Positions 24,165-36,400 of a stretch of 64,000 nucleotides of DNA are shown in pieces. Every line of letters begins with the position of its first letter. The first letter of the stretch is position 1. A model generated the notes under the pieces. It made no database searches. It was not told the origin of the DNA and was given only the letters and a program-made list of their open reading frames with translations. This DNA is from Anaeramoeba flamelloides (lineage: Eukaryota; Metamonada; Anaeramoebidae): the NCBI GenBank assembly GCA_027625915.1, contig JANTQA010000015.1:7407001-7471000 (forward strand). Reading direction: 5' to 3'. The position numbers and the translations under genes were made by a program.

Positions 24165-24625
24165 CACTCAAAAAAGGAAAAATGTACTTACTCTCTTAAA
24201 AAAACATCAAAAAAGATACTAGATTCAATTAAGGATCATATCAAGATTTTTAATCTTATTTTATTTGTATTTGTTTAACAAAAAGATTAATTCTTTTAGA
24301 TCTTCATAAATAAGAATAAAATCAAATAAAAAGTTTATAAATCAATTGCAGTAATATAGATTGCTATGAATAAAAAAGTTTCTAAAACAAACAAACCCTA
24401 CTTCTCTTTCTTTAAAGAATGTATTACCTTTATAATATTTTCTTTATTCATTAAAATTTTACAAGAGATGGATAACTTTTTAAAAGCTTTTACAATAACA
24501 CATCAAAATTATCACCAATTATTAAGATTATTAGTATAATTGTTTTGTTTCTATTCTTTTTCTCAAAATTTGGCATTGAACATAATGCACAACTATAGGT
24601 TAAAGCTAAGTCATTATGGTGAAAA
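24165..24625 (+). repeat. Dispersed repeat similar to the core of the 1.23-kb TA-flanked element
   Basis: Colinear with 39255-39690. Shared anchors in order: AACATCAAAAAAGATACTAG (AACAACAAAAAAGATACTTG in the other), TTCAATTAAGGATCATATCAAG, TTCTAAAACAAACAAACCCT (CTTCTAAAACAACCAACCCT), and ATCACCAATTATTAAGATT. It lacks the TCGCGA arrays and the terminal repeats of the other copy, so it is a truncated or older relative. Confidence 0.7.
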
Positions 24626-24819
24626 ATAATTGTTTGAATTAGGAAAAAAAAATTTTGTATAATTATGAATACCAATCAAAAATTAATCGAACTTTGATGT
24701 TTTGGATGGATCTTCAAATATTCAACAGAAAAAACCAGGACATTATTAGAAAAATAGAGCCAAAGGGAAATACATTCAATTTCCAATTTTAAAGGTTAGA
24801 ATATATAATTTTGAATTTA

Positions 24820-25117
24820 ACTGTATTGGTTAAGAAGTGTTCTCCTTTGGCGCTTTTTTAAATCTTGGAGATTTTTTTTTATTGTTTTCATTTTAAATGA
24901 GCTATTTTTATCGCAAGATTGTTACAAAATCCTTAATCTTTCAAACTAAAACAGACTCAAAATAACCACAAATTGTATTAAATCTAATTTAATTGAATGA
25001 ATACTTGAGGAAAAAAAATTGTTTCAAATTAAAGAAATTTAACTCTTTGGAAATATATAATAAGAAAATATTAATTTTTTTTTTTCTAAATTTTGATTTT
25101 TTGACAAGTAATTCAGT
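24820..25117 (+). repeat. Dispersed repeat pair, copy 1
   Basis: Similar to 52640-52990 in the same orientation. Anchors: a TTGGAGATTTTTT / TCGAAGATTTTTT block, GTTACAAAATCCTTAATCTTT / GTTATAAAATCCTTACTAT, AAATAACCACAAATTG / AGATAACCACAACTAA, and TTGTTTCAAATTAAAGAAATTTAACTC / TTGTTTTAAATTAAAGAAATTTAACCT. It abuts the truncated copy of the 706-bp element. Confidence 0.65.
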
Positions 25118-25645
25118 TACAAATTTTTTTTTAATTGCAAGGTCAATATCGGCTTGGTAAAAATGTGTTATTATAAGGTTATTGAAACCAAGTAAATTAT
25201 TTTTGAGAAATCATATTGATTTCTATTGCAATTCTATTCGATCTTTGATCCTGATATTTGCTTAATAAATGTGAAAAATTTTCACTTCGTTTTCATTTCC
25301 TTTTTCAAATAGTAACCCAAAATACCAACACACTTTCTTTGGGGGCTTGATTTATAAAAGAAAAGTATGAGAAATGAAGTGAAAATTGTTTCTTATTTAT
25401 TATTCAAATACCAGTAGAAGTTCAAAACGAACAATATTTTTTTTCTCAAAGGGGTACTAAGAATTTGACCTTTTCAATTTTTATGAAAATCTATTGATTA
25501 AGTAGTTTTCTTACAGACATATATCAACAATTCTTTGATGTGTATTATTCTGCTTATTTCTAGCTTTTGTTCTTCAAAGGTTAATTATAAAAAATAATTG
25601 ATATTTGGAAAAAATCTTGGTCCCCTTTGACTGAAACAGAGTTTA
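25118..25645 (-). mobile_element. Truncated second copy of the 706-bp element, inverted
   Basis: Reverse-complement match to 21265 through about 21790. The terminal block (CCCCTTTGACTGAAACAGAG then TTTA, ending 25645) corresponds to the left end of the first copy. Internal anchors include ATTGATTTCTATTGCAATTC, GTGAAAAATTTTCACTTCGT and CCAGTAGAAGTTCAAAACGA. The other end, about 180 bases, is missing where it meets the preceding repeat. Confidence 0.8.
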
Positions 25646-26363
25646 TATTTAGCTTAAGGTGATTCTCTGAATTCTTTTTTTTTTAATTATGATGGAACTT
25701 TTCCTTTTAAAGCAACCCCAAAACAGGCTGAAATATATAAATTTTAGTATTTATAAAAAAAAAAAATTACATGAATTTATTTTAAAAATCTTTTCCTGTC
25801 TTCCAATAAAAATAATCAATGTGAATAATAACATATCAAAAAATAAAAAATAAAAAAAATAAACGATTAATAATAATTTATTTAGATTTTATTAAAAGTT
25901 ATTTTTTACAAATTTCTAGAATTTGAAATTAAGAAAAATTATTATTATCTTCTTTTTTTCTTTTTTTAATTTCAAAAAAAAAAAAAAAATAATAATAAAA
26001 ATATAATTACAATGATTATCAAAAAGTATAACCAAAAAAATTTTTGAAAATGATCTTGATTAAATAGTTGATAACCTTAAAACCGAAGAATTTTTGAAAT
26101 ATCATTCAAAACCTTTTTAACGCAATTTTTTAAAACAAGTTGAGTATATAATTAGAAATTATTAATTATGATGTTTTTTTTTTTTATTTATTTGTACATT
26201 TTTTTTAACCTAATTAATATTTTTAAATTATATCAATAAAAAGACCTTATTTATTTCCTTTCCTATGTATTCTTAAATATTATTTTCAAATAATATAAAT
26301 TTTAAATTTATATACCATTAATTCATATTTTTTTTTTTATTTAAAAAAAAAACTCAATAAAAA
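25646..26363. other. AT-rich 3' flank of the receptor gene
   Basis: About 700 bases with long A and T runs. It must contain the receptor's 3' untranslated region. No other structure is seen. Confidence 0.5.
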
Positions 26364-28618
26364 TTAAAACATTTGATCTCGGGAATTTGGTAGGTTGTGT
26401 CTTGCCCTTTCGATTACTTGAGCTAATTCCTCATTTGTTTTTGGTAAATGCAATTGGTTATCACTTGAAAGGAAGTCACTACTAGAATAAGTATTACTTG
26501 AATTGGAAGGGGAAAGGTCATACAATCTTTTTTCTTTGGAAAATTTATTTGAAATTTGAGTAATATTTGGAAAAAGAATTTGATTATGTATATATTTCCG
26601 TTGATCATTTATTATGGATACTGGATTAATTTTGTGAATTTTTTTTGGATATACAATTTCATTTTCGTTATTCTCTAATTCATTAATATTGAAATCTTCG
26701 CTAGAAAATTGGCCTGAAAATTTCGAGCGAGAATTTATATTTATGTCTAAGGATGTATTTGTATTTATTTCTGTATTTGTATTTGTATTATAACGAGTTG
26801 TGATTCTGGGTTTGTTTCCATTTAATTGCCTTTGCTTTTGTATTGGTTGATTTGTTGTTATTTTATTTTTATTTTTTACTCCCTTGTAATTGATTCTTTC
26901 TTTTCTATTATCAATGTCGCGATTATTATTTTCTTTGCTGTTGTCAAAATCTTCAATATAGCAGTTTTGGTTATTGTAGGGATGATCCAATATATTATTA
27001 TTATTTTGTATATGGCTGATATTATTGGAATTTGAAATTGGCGTTGATGGGGTTGTTGACGCGGGAGAAAAATAAGAAAAGGAAGAAGAATGTAACGACT
27101 TTGATTGTTGGAGTTTTATTTTATTGTTATTTGTCTTGTTATTATTAAATACCAAATCATTATCCCCACTGTAGGAATCTTTATTATCTGTGTAATTATA
27201 TTTTTTATCATGATCTTTATCATTTGTGGTATCAATAATTTCACTTACGTTATCAATAAATTGGATATTAACATCCATACTATTAAAATCAAAAATCTTA
27301 TTCTCGTCCAATTCTTCATTAAGATTAATATTATCATCAGCGTTATCATTGGCATTATTATTATTATTATTATTATTAATTTCGTCTTCCTTGTTTAGAT
27401 TAATATTTTTATTGATACTGTTTTTTTTATTTAATAAAGTTCTAGAATTTGTTCTTAAAGGGGTTTTAACGAGTAAATTTCTTTTTGAACGAATTGATTC
27501 TATTGTTCTTTCTCTTAAATATCTTAATTGATTTTGTCTTTGTTGGATTCTATTACTCAATTCTTCAATCTGTTTATTATTTTTATCTGCTTCAAGTTTT
27601 AAATGAAAATTTTGATATTTTATGACATTTAGAAGTGTAGAATCAATACTCGAATCAGAATCAGAATCGGAATTAGTACTTAAATTGGAATCGAAACTCG
27701 AATTAAAATCAGAATCAGAATCGGAAAATTTGGAATCGGAAGTAGTAGTATTGGCAGTGGTATCTAAAGAATTAGATTTAGTTGAATTTAACGGTCTTGA
27801 TATTTTTTTAGATTTTGATTTTGAATTTAAGTTATTGTGATCTGATTTATTCGATTTCTGAAGATTATGGTATTCTTTAAATCTTTGCAAAAACCCTTGA
27901 TAAATAAAAATTGAACCAATAGGGAAAAATATTATAAAAATATAATACTTTAAATCAGAATACATTGTATTTGAAACAAACCCTAAAAAGGATATATAAA
28001 AGCCAAATAATATTAGATTTTCAGGGCCAAAGGTATTTTCTTTGCATTTATAGGGGCGAAAAAAAAAGATTAAAATTATCATACAAAATAATAAAAATAA
28101 AATAATCCAGGTTTGGTACCATCGAATATCGATCATTTCGGTGCTATGGATTATCCCCCTAAATAACACTGTAAACATCATTAATAATTTTAATAACATT
28201 TCGACTATTTCCCACCAATAGCAATTTGATTTGTAATATTCCCAAATCCAACCAAACCTCTCATTTAAATATTGGGATTTGAAATTACTTTTTTTACCTA
28301 AAATAATACAAATCAATATAAATAGCGGTATTCCAATAACTTGTGTAACTAATATAACAGCTACCAACCAATGATATAGACCCAAATGTTTTTCATCGAT
28401 CCAAATACGATTATTGTTATACAATACATATTTTTTTTCTGATTTGTTATATTCAAAGTCAAATACATCTATAAATTCGACAAGAATTGGTAAATATAAA
28501 TATTTTAAAACTCTTGAAACTTGATATATAAGTTTTGCCCTTTTATGTATTTCATTTCCATTCTTCTTGTTCTTGACATTGTTGTTGCTGTTATTATTAT
28601 TATTTTTGTTGTTGTTGC

Positions 28619-28679
<61 letters not shown>

Positions 28680-30360
28680 GTTGTTGTTGTTGTTGTTGTT
28701 GGTATTATTGTCACTACCATTACTGTCATCATCAATATCACCATTATCACCACTAGGGTGTTGCTCTTTTGTTAGTAGACAAAAATATACTATAAAATTA
28801 ATAAGTACTATAAAAAAAGGCAAAGCAAGCATGAACATAAATTTTCTTATAAAATAAAAATCTCTATTACATTCTTGATAAAAATAAGTAGCAAGTTCAA
28901 AATTAAATACAGAGGTGAAGACTCGAAACCAGCCCTCATATGCAGGCAACCAATTCAATTTTAAAGAAAGCACTGCTGCAGTTAATTGACAGAATGTGAA
29001 TAAAATGTCTTGAATAGGTGAATCTTTTTTTTCAAAAAAATACCAAATTTTTACCCCAGCATTCCCATTTCTTTGTAATCTTTTAACAGTATATCGGGTA
29101 CCAACGAAGATCAATGTAGATAACAAAAGAATGGCACACAATACTATTGTTTTTTCGGTTTGTGTTGGGCATCTGATACATTTATAATTTAACATAAATA
29201 AATCTTTATTACAGGAATTACATTGCTCAGCGGGGTCTCTTCCCTCGGTACATTCGTTTCCACCTAGGCAACCAAACTCTATTTTACATTTCTGGCAAGA
29301 GGTCATTCCCTTTTCATTGTTAAATGTATTTATTGGGCATTTTTGGCAGCTGCTCACTTTGGAATCCTTAAAATAGCCCTCGCTACAAGTGACACATTGG
29401 GAATTTTGAGCATTTGATTCATATCCTTTAGTGCATTGAATGCATGCCGAGGAACCAGTTTGATTGGAAATATAGTTAATTGGGCATGTTTTGCAATCAA
29501 AAAGCGACATGGATCCTTCTTTTTCGTTATAAGTGCCAATTGGGCATTCAATGCAAAAGTTAATTGAACCAATACCTAAAGTGGGGTTGTATGTACCCAC
29601 AGGACATAACAAGCAATGATCAATGGTGCTTGAACCTAGAGCATTAGAATATGTTCCTTTGGGACATTTGATGCAATCAGTTTCATCACTTGAGCCATTT
29701 TTAGAATTATAAGTGCCCTTGCTACAATTAAAGCATGAAAATAATTTCTCAATATCTCCATATGTCCCTTCACTGCAGGATAAGCAAATTGTTGCGCCCT
29801 CTTGGTTGCAATAGGTTCCCTTGGGGCAATTAATGCAGGTGCTTTCAAATGTGTTTGATTTCCGCTTGCTGTTTGAGAGTGCATACGTCCCAATAGGACA
29901 TGGTACACAGGTTCCTTCTCTGCTTTGGTAAAATCCTTCCATACACAAATCGTTAATACTTATTAATACGGCATCAGTGGACCCCCCTTGAAAGGTATTA
30001 TACATCGAATTGTTAGTTGTTTTTAAACTTAAATCAGAAGTTATGAATCCACTTACTAAAATATCGTGCTTTGTGGTATTTTTTGTATTAATCATAAATA
30101 TTTCCTTTGAGCCAATCGAATATGTTGTTGTTAATTCTTGGTTTGAATTAAAAATTGCTAAAAATGATCCTTCGCCAAAATTGTGATCATTCAGATAATA
30201 TTCAGCAGATAAATAATTACTATGATCATTTTTCTTGTTATTGTTATAGTTTTTGTTGTAGTAGTAGTAATAGTTTTTAGATGGTAAAGTATTTGAATTT
30301 ACATTAAAAAGATCCCCTGGCCCAGAAATTAGGAAATCTGGAAGGTTACTATTATAATCC

Positions 30361-30400
<40 letters not shown>

Positions 30401-30417
30401 CATCATCGTCCTCATCC

Positions 30418-30472
<55 letters not shown>

Positions 30473-33400
30473 TATCATCATCATTATCATCGTCGTCGTC
30501 ATCATTGTATATTAAATGAATATTATTAACTTCAACATCGTAATCTAATTTCCCAATATAACTGGAATATTTGATATCTTGCTTTTCAAGATTGAAAATC
30601 AAAAAAAATCCTTCAGCATACTTGGCATCATTATCATTCATTCTACTCTTTTGGTAAGCATTTTCAGTAGTTAACAAATCACCACCATATGTTGAACCCC
30701 CAATAAATAAGTCATTTGAATTTTTATTCTTCGCTACAGAGTAACAATTATCTTTTTTGGTCGTTCCAAAATGGACAAAATCAAATAATTGTGTACCATT
30801 TTCTTGAAAAACCATCAGTATACATTCAATTTCATCTTCATAATTTTCTTTTTCAGTTACAATTTTCATACCATTTGCAACGGCATAAATTGTATTATTA
30901 ATAATCTGCATCATTGTAGACGTTGGTTTTGGAAAGGTAAGATAATCATAGGCGTCTATGTAAATTATCGTATCATCATGCCCTTCTTTTAAAAATGAGA
31001 TTCTCTTGAAAAAGATTTGATCGTTGGTATTATATCCATAATCATTATTCCCTTTTATATTACCGCAAGTTAAAAGCTGTGTATAATTATTAACAAATTC
31101 AACCCCATAAACTAATTAAAGGTATATGATTAATGGTTTTTTTTTTTAATAAAAGATCATTGAAAGAGAAATAAAAGAATTGGTTATTTATAAAAAGAAA
31201 AAGATAAGAAAATGAAAATCCAAGTTAAATATTATATAACTTTAAATACATTAGAAATTATTATGCATATTTCCAATAAATTTCTTATCAAAAATTTTTA
31301 TTAAAATTTAATTTTTTTTATAAAAATTGTATTGATCTTGAAATTTCGTACAGAAGTATTCAAACTAACAATAATATCTGAACATTTTTGATAATTGATT
31401 AGTGCATGTTTTCTTTTAAAAAAACATTTAATAAGAAAAAAGAAATATGTTTTTTTTTTTTTTTTTTTCTCAATTTAAAAGATAATTTTTTGATATTTGA
31501 TCAATATTGAAAAAAAGATCTACTTGAATTTTGGTTATTTGTTTTTTTATATCTTCAATTAATTTTTTATTTTATTTACAACTTTATTTATTTTATATTT
31601 TTCATGATTTTCAAAAAAGATTCATTTGAAAATCTTATGTAGATGAAATTACCAATTAATAAACATAATCTTTTCTTCATCTTATCATTTTTTTTCCAAA
31701 ATTCCTATAATATCTTTGGTTTTACAGTGAACAAACTAATTAAACTATTGCAAAAAAATGATTATTTGATTTTATTTCTTTAAAAAAAAACAAAAAAAAA
31801 AAGTAATTTTGCTTAAAAAATGGTTTATCTTTGAAAATCTATGAATCATTTTTTTTTTTTTTTTTTGTGCTCTATTAAAATCAAAAAAAAGGGGGGTCTG
31901 AGAAATTGATGTTATTTCTGAGCTATCACTAAAGTAATATGGTTTAAAAGATTTTGAATTTAAACACAATTGTAATAAAGCCAAATTCAGATAATTTAAA
32001 CTTAGAAAACTATCTTTTACAATTAATTGTTGTTTGGTGGGTTAATAATTAAAAAATTTAGAAAAAAATTTTGAAATTTTAGTATTTTTTAATTATATAG
32101 TCTTCCCAATAATTTTTTTTTTTTGATATTATCCAAATCTTTTTGAATTGTTTACAAAGAAATCTGTATAATATATTTCAATTTTCTTCTTTGTTTCTTT
32201 TTTCAATTGCTATTTGTGAAACAAATAAAAAATAGTTTGTTTTTTTTTCATCTTTTTATTTTTCCAAGATCTTTTGTTTATTTTGAATTTCTTTCAAACC
32301 TAATTCAAGTAAAAATCAAGGTTTTTTAATTTATCAAGGTATTTGTTGAAAATTGTTTTTCATGATCATGTTTATTGTGTTCGTTTTTAAGTAGATATAT
32401 TTGGAGTTTATATTTAAAGGTTTTTTACACCAAAATCACAATAAATTGTTTTCTTTTTCATCAAAAATTATCTTTTTAGTTTTTTTTTTTATTTTTATTT
32501 GTCAAATTATTCTGATTGTTTGTTTTTTTATTTCAAAATTTTGTTAAGTTACTCCTTCAAAATTATCAAGGAGAAAATTAAAAATTAAAAAATCTAAAAG
32601 CCAAAAAAATATAAACCAAGAATTAATGAATTGGCCTAGATTAAAAAATTTGATCAAGTTTTCCTCTGTTTGGTAACAATTTGTTATTTTTGTTAAGAGA
32701 AGGAATGGTTGGATGAGTTTCTTCTCTTTAATGGGTTGATTAGTAATGTAGGGTCTTTTTTGAAGTCAAACAACGTTATTCTCTCATTTTAAATGTTTAG
32801 TGTTTCTTCATTAGGTAATAATTTCTGGTAGTTTGGAAATATTCCAAAACTAAAGCAATATTTAAACAGGTGTGCCAGTTAAATCTGTTGTTAATTATGA
32901 GTTTTGTGAGATTATTGTTATTGCCCCTCTTTGAAAATTTATTTTCTTTGCATTTTTTTATTTGACAAAAATTACTTTTGATTTTTGAAAAGTTGTTTAT
33001 TTATTTTTTATTTATTTTTGAAGAGAGGTAATTCAATAAAATTACTTCCTGTTTGCTGTCAGGTTTTTTTTAATTTTTGTTTTGATTAGAAAATCGATAG
33101 ATTTTCGTTAGGTTTTTTTTAATTTTATAGATAAACCAAAAATTTTAATAAATTTTCTGTTTATTTCAAAAAGTAAAAAAAACCTAGAACACTTCACAAA
33201 TAAAATAGAAAACCCCAAAAAACCCTAGAACACTTAACAAATAAAACAGAAAACCACAAGAAAACCGCCGTTAGCTTTTCCGAAATTTAAAAGAATTGAG
33301 CAAAATCAAAGATTTTTCTCTATTCTTTTGAATTTTGGAAAAGCTAGGCACTTGACGGCACTCTACAGCACTCTACGACACTCCCTGAAACTCTAAACTT

Positions 33401-36400
33401 AGTTTTAGAGCTGTTTATCCTAGCAATATTTTAGGCAAGATTATAACTAATAGGATACCTTTTCTTTAAAAAATGAAAAGAAAAATTTTTTTAAACAAAG
33501 ACAAGAAAAAGAGAAAGAAAGGCAAGAAATGAAAGAAAGAATAAAAATAATAGAAAAAAAAAGTAAAAACTTCATTAAAAAGTTTTTTTTTTGTTCCAAA
33601 GTATTGAGCGGGTTGGTAGTTGTTTCCTTTTTTGGATCACGGCCATAATTTGTTTTAAGAAAGAGATCTAAATATTTGAACAACTATGGATCAAATGAAA
33701 TAGGTTACTTTATTACGTTTTTTAGAACTTTATTGATGAGCTGAATATATAAAGTGAAAAAGTTTTTCATTCGACAAATAAATTTAATCATCAAATTTTA
33801 GTTAAATAAAATAATCAAAATGAATTCTACCGAGATGAAATTGATTTAGTATATAAAAAAGAATTATTTCAAATATCTCAGAATACTAATTATTTGATAT
33901 TTTTTGAGATTGGAGAATTGGATTATTTTGAAAATAAAACCACTTTAATTAATATTTTGAAGAACTGAAAGATCTGGCATTTTTATTCTTATAATTCTGA
34001 TAGTATTTTATATAATAAAATCAAATAAAATTTTTTATCAAAAATGGATTGATTATTGAAGTATTTCCAAAAAATAGAGGTTAGTCCAATGAAAAAAAAA
34101 AAACAAATTAAAAAAATACAGTCATTTTCAATGAGTAAATATAAAAAGTTCAAAAATTGTTTAAAATAAGAAACAGATAAACACCTTTTTAAAAACTTTA
34201 ACTTTTCACATTTTTGGAAATGGCTATATGTCTTAATATAAGAGGATAATGTTTTTTTTAAAGAATTTGTTTTAATGAATATAGACAGATAAATTTGATT
34301 AGACTATTGTTAAAACCAAACCCCAATTCACTATTTGAGTTCGACAAACCCCCATAATCTTTTACTTAAAATCGAAAAAAAATAAAAATATTTTCAACGT
34401 TTTATAATTTTGGAGTTACTAAAATCAAAATCATTTCAAGATCAGTCAATAAGGGTTTGAGTTTGCTGGTTTTTCTTCCAAAATTCGAATAAATAAGGAA
34501 AACCATTTTATTTTTTTTGAAGAATTGAAATTTCATTTAAAATTTTTTTCTTGAAAAAATACAACTCCTGTTTTTTTGTACCAAGTGAAAACAATCCTCC
34601 AAAACAAAACAATTTTAAAACCAAAATTGAAATTAAACTATTCTATCTATGGGTTGAGAAAATAAATTGCTCTTTTTTGTTCTTTTCTTCAACTGAAAAA
34701 AGATAAAATATAATTACTACCAAACATTCAAGCTACAAACAGGTTTATTCCTGATGTGTATTTGTAATTTTTGAAATCCATTTTGTAATAAATAATCTCA
34801 AAAAGTAAATCTCGTGAATGAAAATGAGTACCAAATCCCCGATGTCTATTATGGATTTAATTTTTGAATGAAAAATTTCACTTCAAAAAAAAAACAATTA
34901 AACACGATTTTCCAGTCTTGCTCTTCCCTAAATTCCGTTTTATCCTTTAGAATTCGAAATTGAAACAGTTGTTTTTTCAAAAAAATTATTACCAAAAAAA
35001 ATAAAATACCTTCTTATTTTTCGAACAATTCGAGTATTTCAAGACATTTAGTTTTTCATACAAATCTATTTTGTATCAATCTCTTATGATCAAAAAGCAA
35101 AGTATCTAAACTTTTTTAACCATGTTAAATTCAAATTTCAATAATTAACTCTTCATTCGATTCCAAATTAATAGATTTTTAATTATGTTTCCAAAATAAG
35201 CAAAAAATGTTTCAGTTTTTTCTCTTTGAATTTTTTTCTTTATTAGTTTATTGATCAACAATTCCCATTCAATTTTTAATAATAACATAAGAGTGAATAT
35301 TATTTTTGGTGTCAATTATAGGAAATTCGAAAAAATAAAAAATACCAAAATTGTTGCGAAAGACATTTTAATCTTAATAAAAGTTCAAAAAAAAAAAGAA
35401 TCAAAATTACCTTGAGTTTTTTCTGAAATACAAATATAAGTTGAATAACTTAAGGAACTACCATTTGATGAAATTATTGAGAGAAAGGATTGTGTTGTAT
35501 TTCTTTCTTTTGAACAAATGACTAGATCGGAATTTTCTGTCACAGGGTATGTGTTATCAGCGATATAACTATTTGATAAGTTTTTAAACCCCAACGTTGT
35601 GCCGACAATTACGTTTGCGTCATTTTGTGAAAGTTTTAGTGAATATATGGTGTCTCCATAGGAAGATCCAATAAAAGTGGAATATACTAAATTCCCTTGC
35701 AAAGGATCAACTTTTATTAATAGGCCATTATTTGTGCCCTCTTCTTTATCTTTCGTTGCACTTCCTGAAGTCAAAAATGGAGATCCACCAAAAAAATCCA
35801 CAGAGCTGGATTCTCCAGCAGAAACAGCCATTCCTTCTGAGTCGTATTGTGAAGAAAATAATTTGTCACTATCACCACCCCCGATATAAGTGGAATAAGC
35901 AGGATCCAAAATTATTGGGGATAATGGATCAAAGTTTTTGATATTTTGGTTTCCTTTTTCAAAGCCAAAACTAATATTTGTTTTTTTTGGTTTTTGTTTT
36001 GTTTTTGTGTCTTTTGTCTTGATATTGATGTTTGTATTTGTCTTTATATTGGTGTTTGTATTTGTGCTTGTGCTTGTGCTTGTGTTTGACTTTAGTGGTG
36101 GGGATTGTTGAGAAAGAAAGTATTTGCCCTTAAAAACGAAACCCTTTTGAAAAAATAAAGGTGCACTTTCCTTGAAAATAACTTTTGAATTGCTATCAAG
36201 AAATTCTAATTCATTGAGTTGGTTGGCCTTTAAGTCAAGTTTTGTTTTATAAGACAAATGGAAATATTTTAAAGATCGATAATTTGGCAAAAATAGATTG
36301 TACTTGATATTCTGTGTTTTTTGTTCAAGGGTAAATTCTAAAGTAACATTTATTTTTGGCCAAATGTAATAAATGGAACAACGGTTTGTTCCCTGTTTGT

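Noticed and set aside
28505-28857. Overlapping ORFs made of Ile, Leu or Val runs
   Set aside because: All are alternative frames of the poly-Asn trinucleotide array of the receptor.
33447-33683. 78-residue minus-strand ORF within the receptor's large intron
   Set aside because: Phe/Ser/Leu-rich with no recognisable motif, and the two flanking exons already join two adjacent blades cleanly, so it is not needed as an exon.
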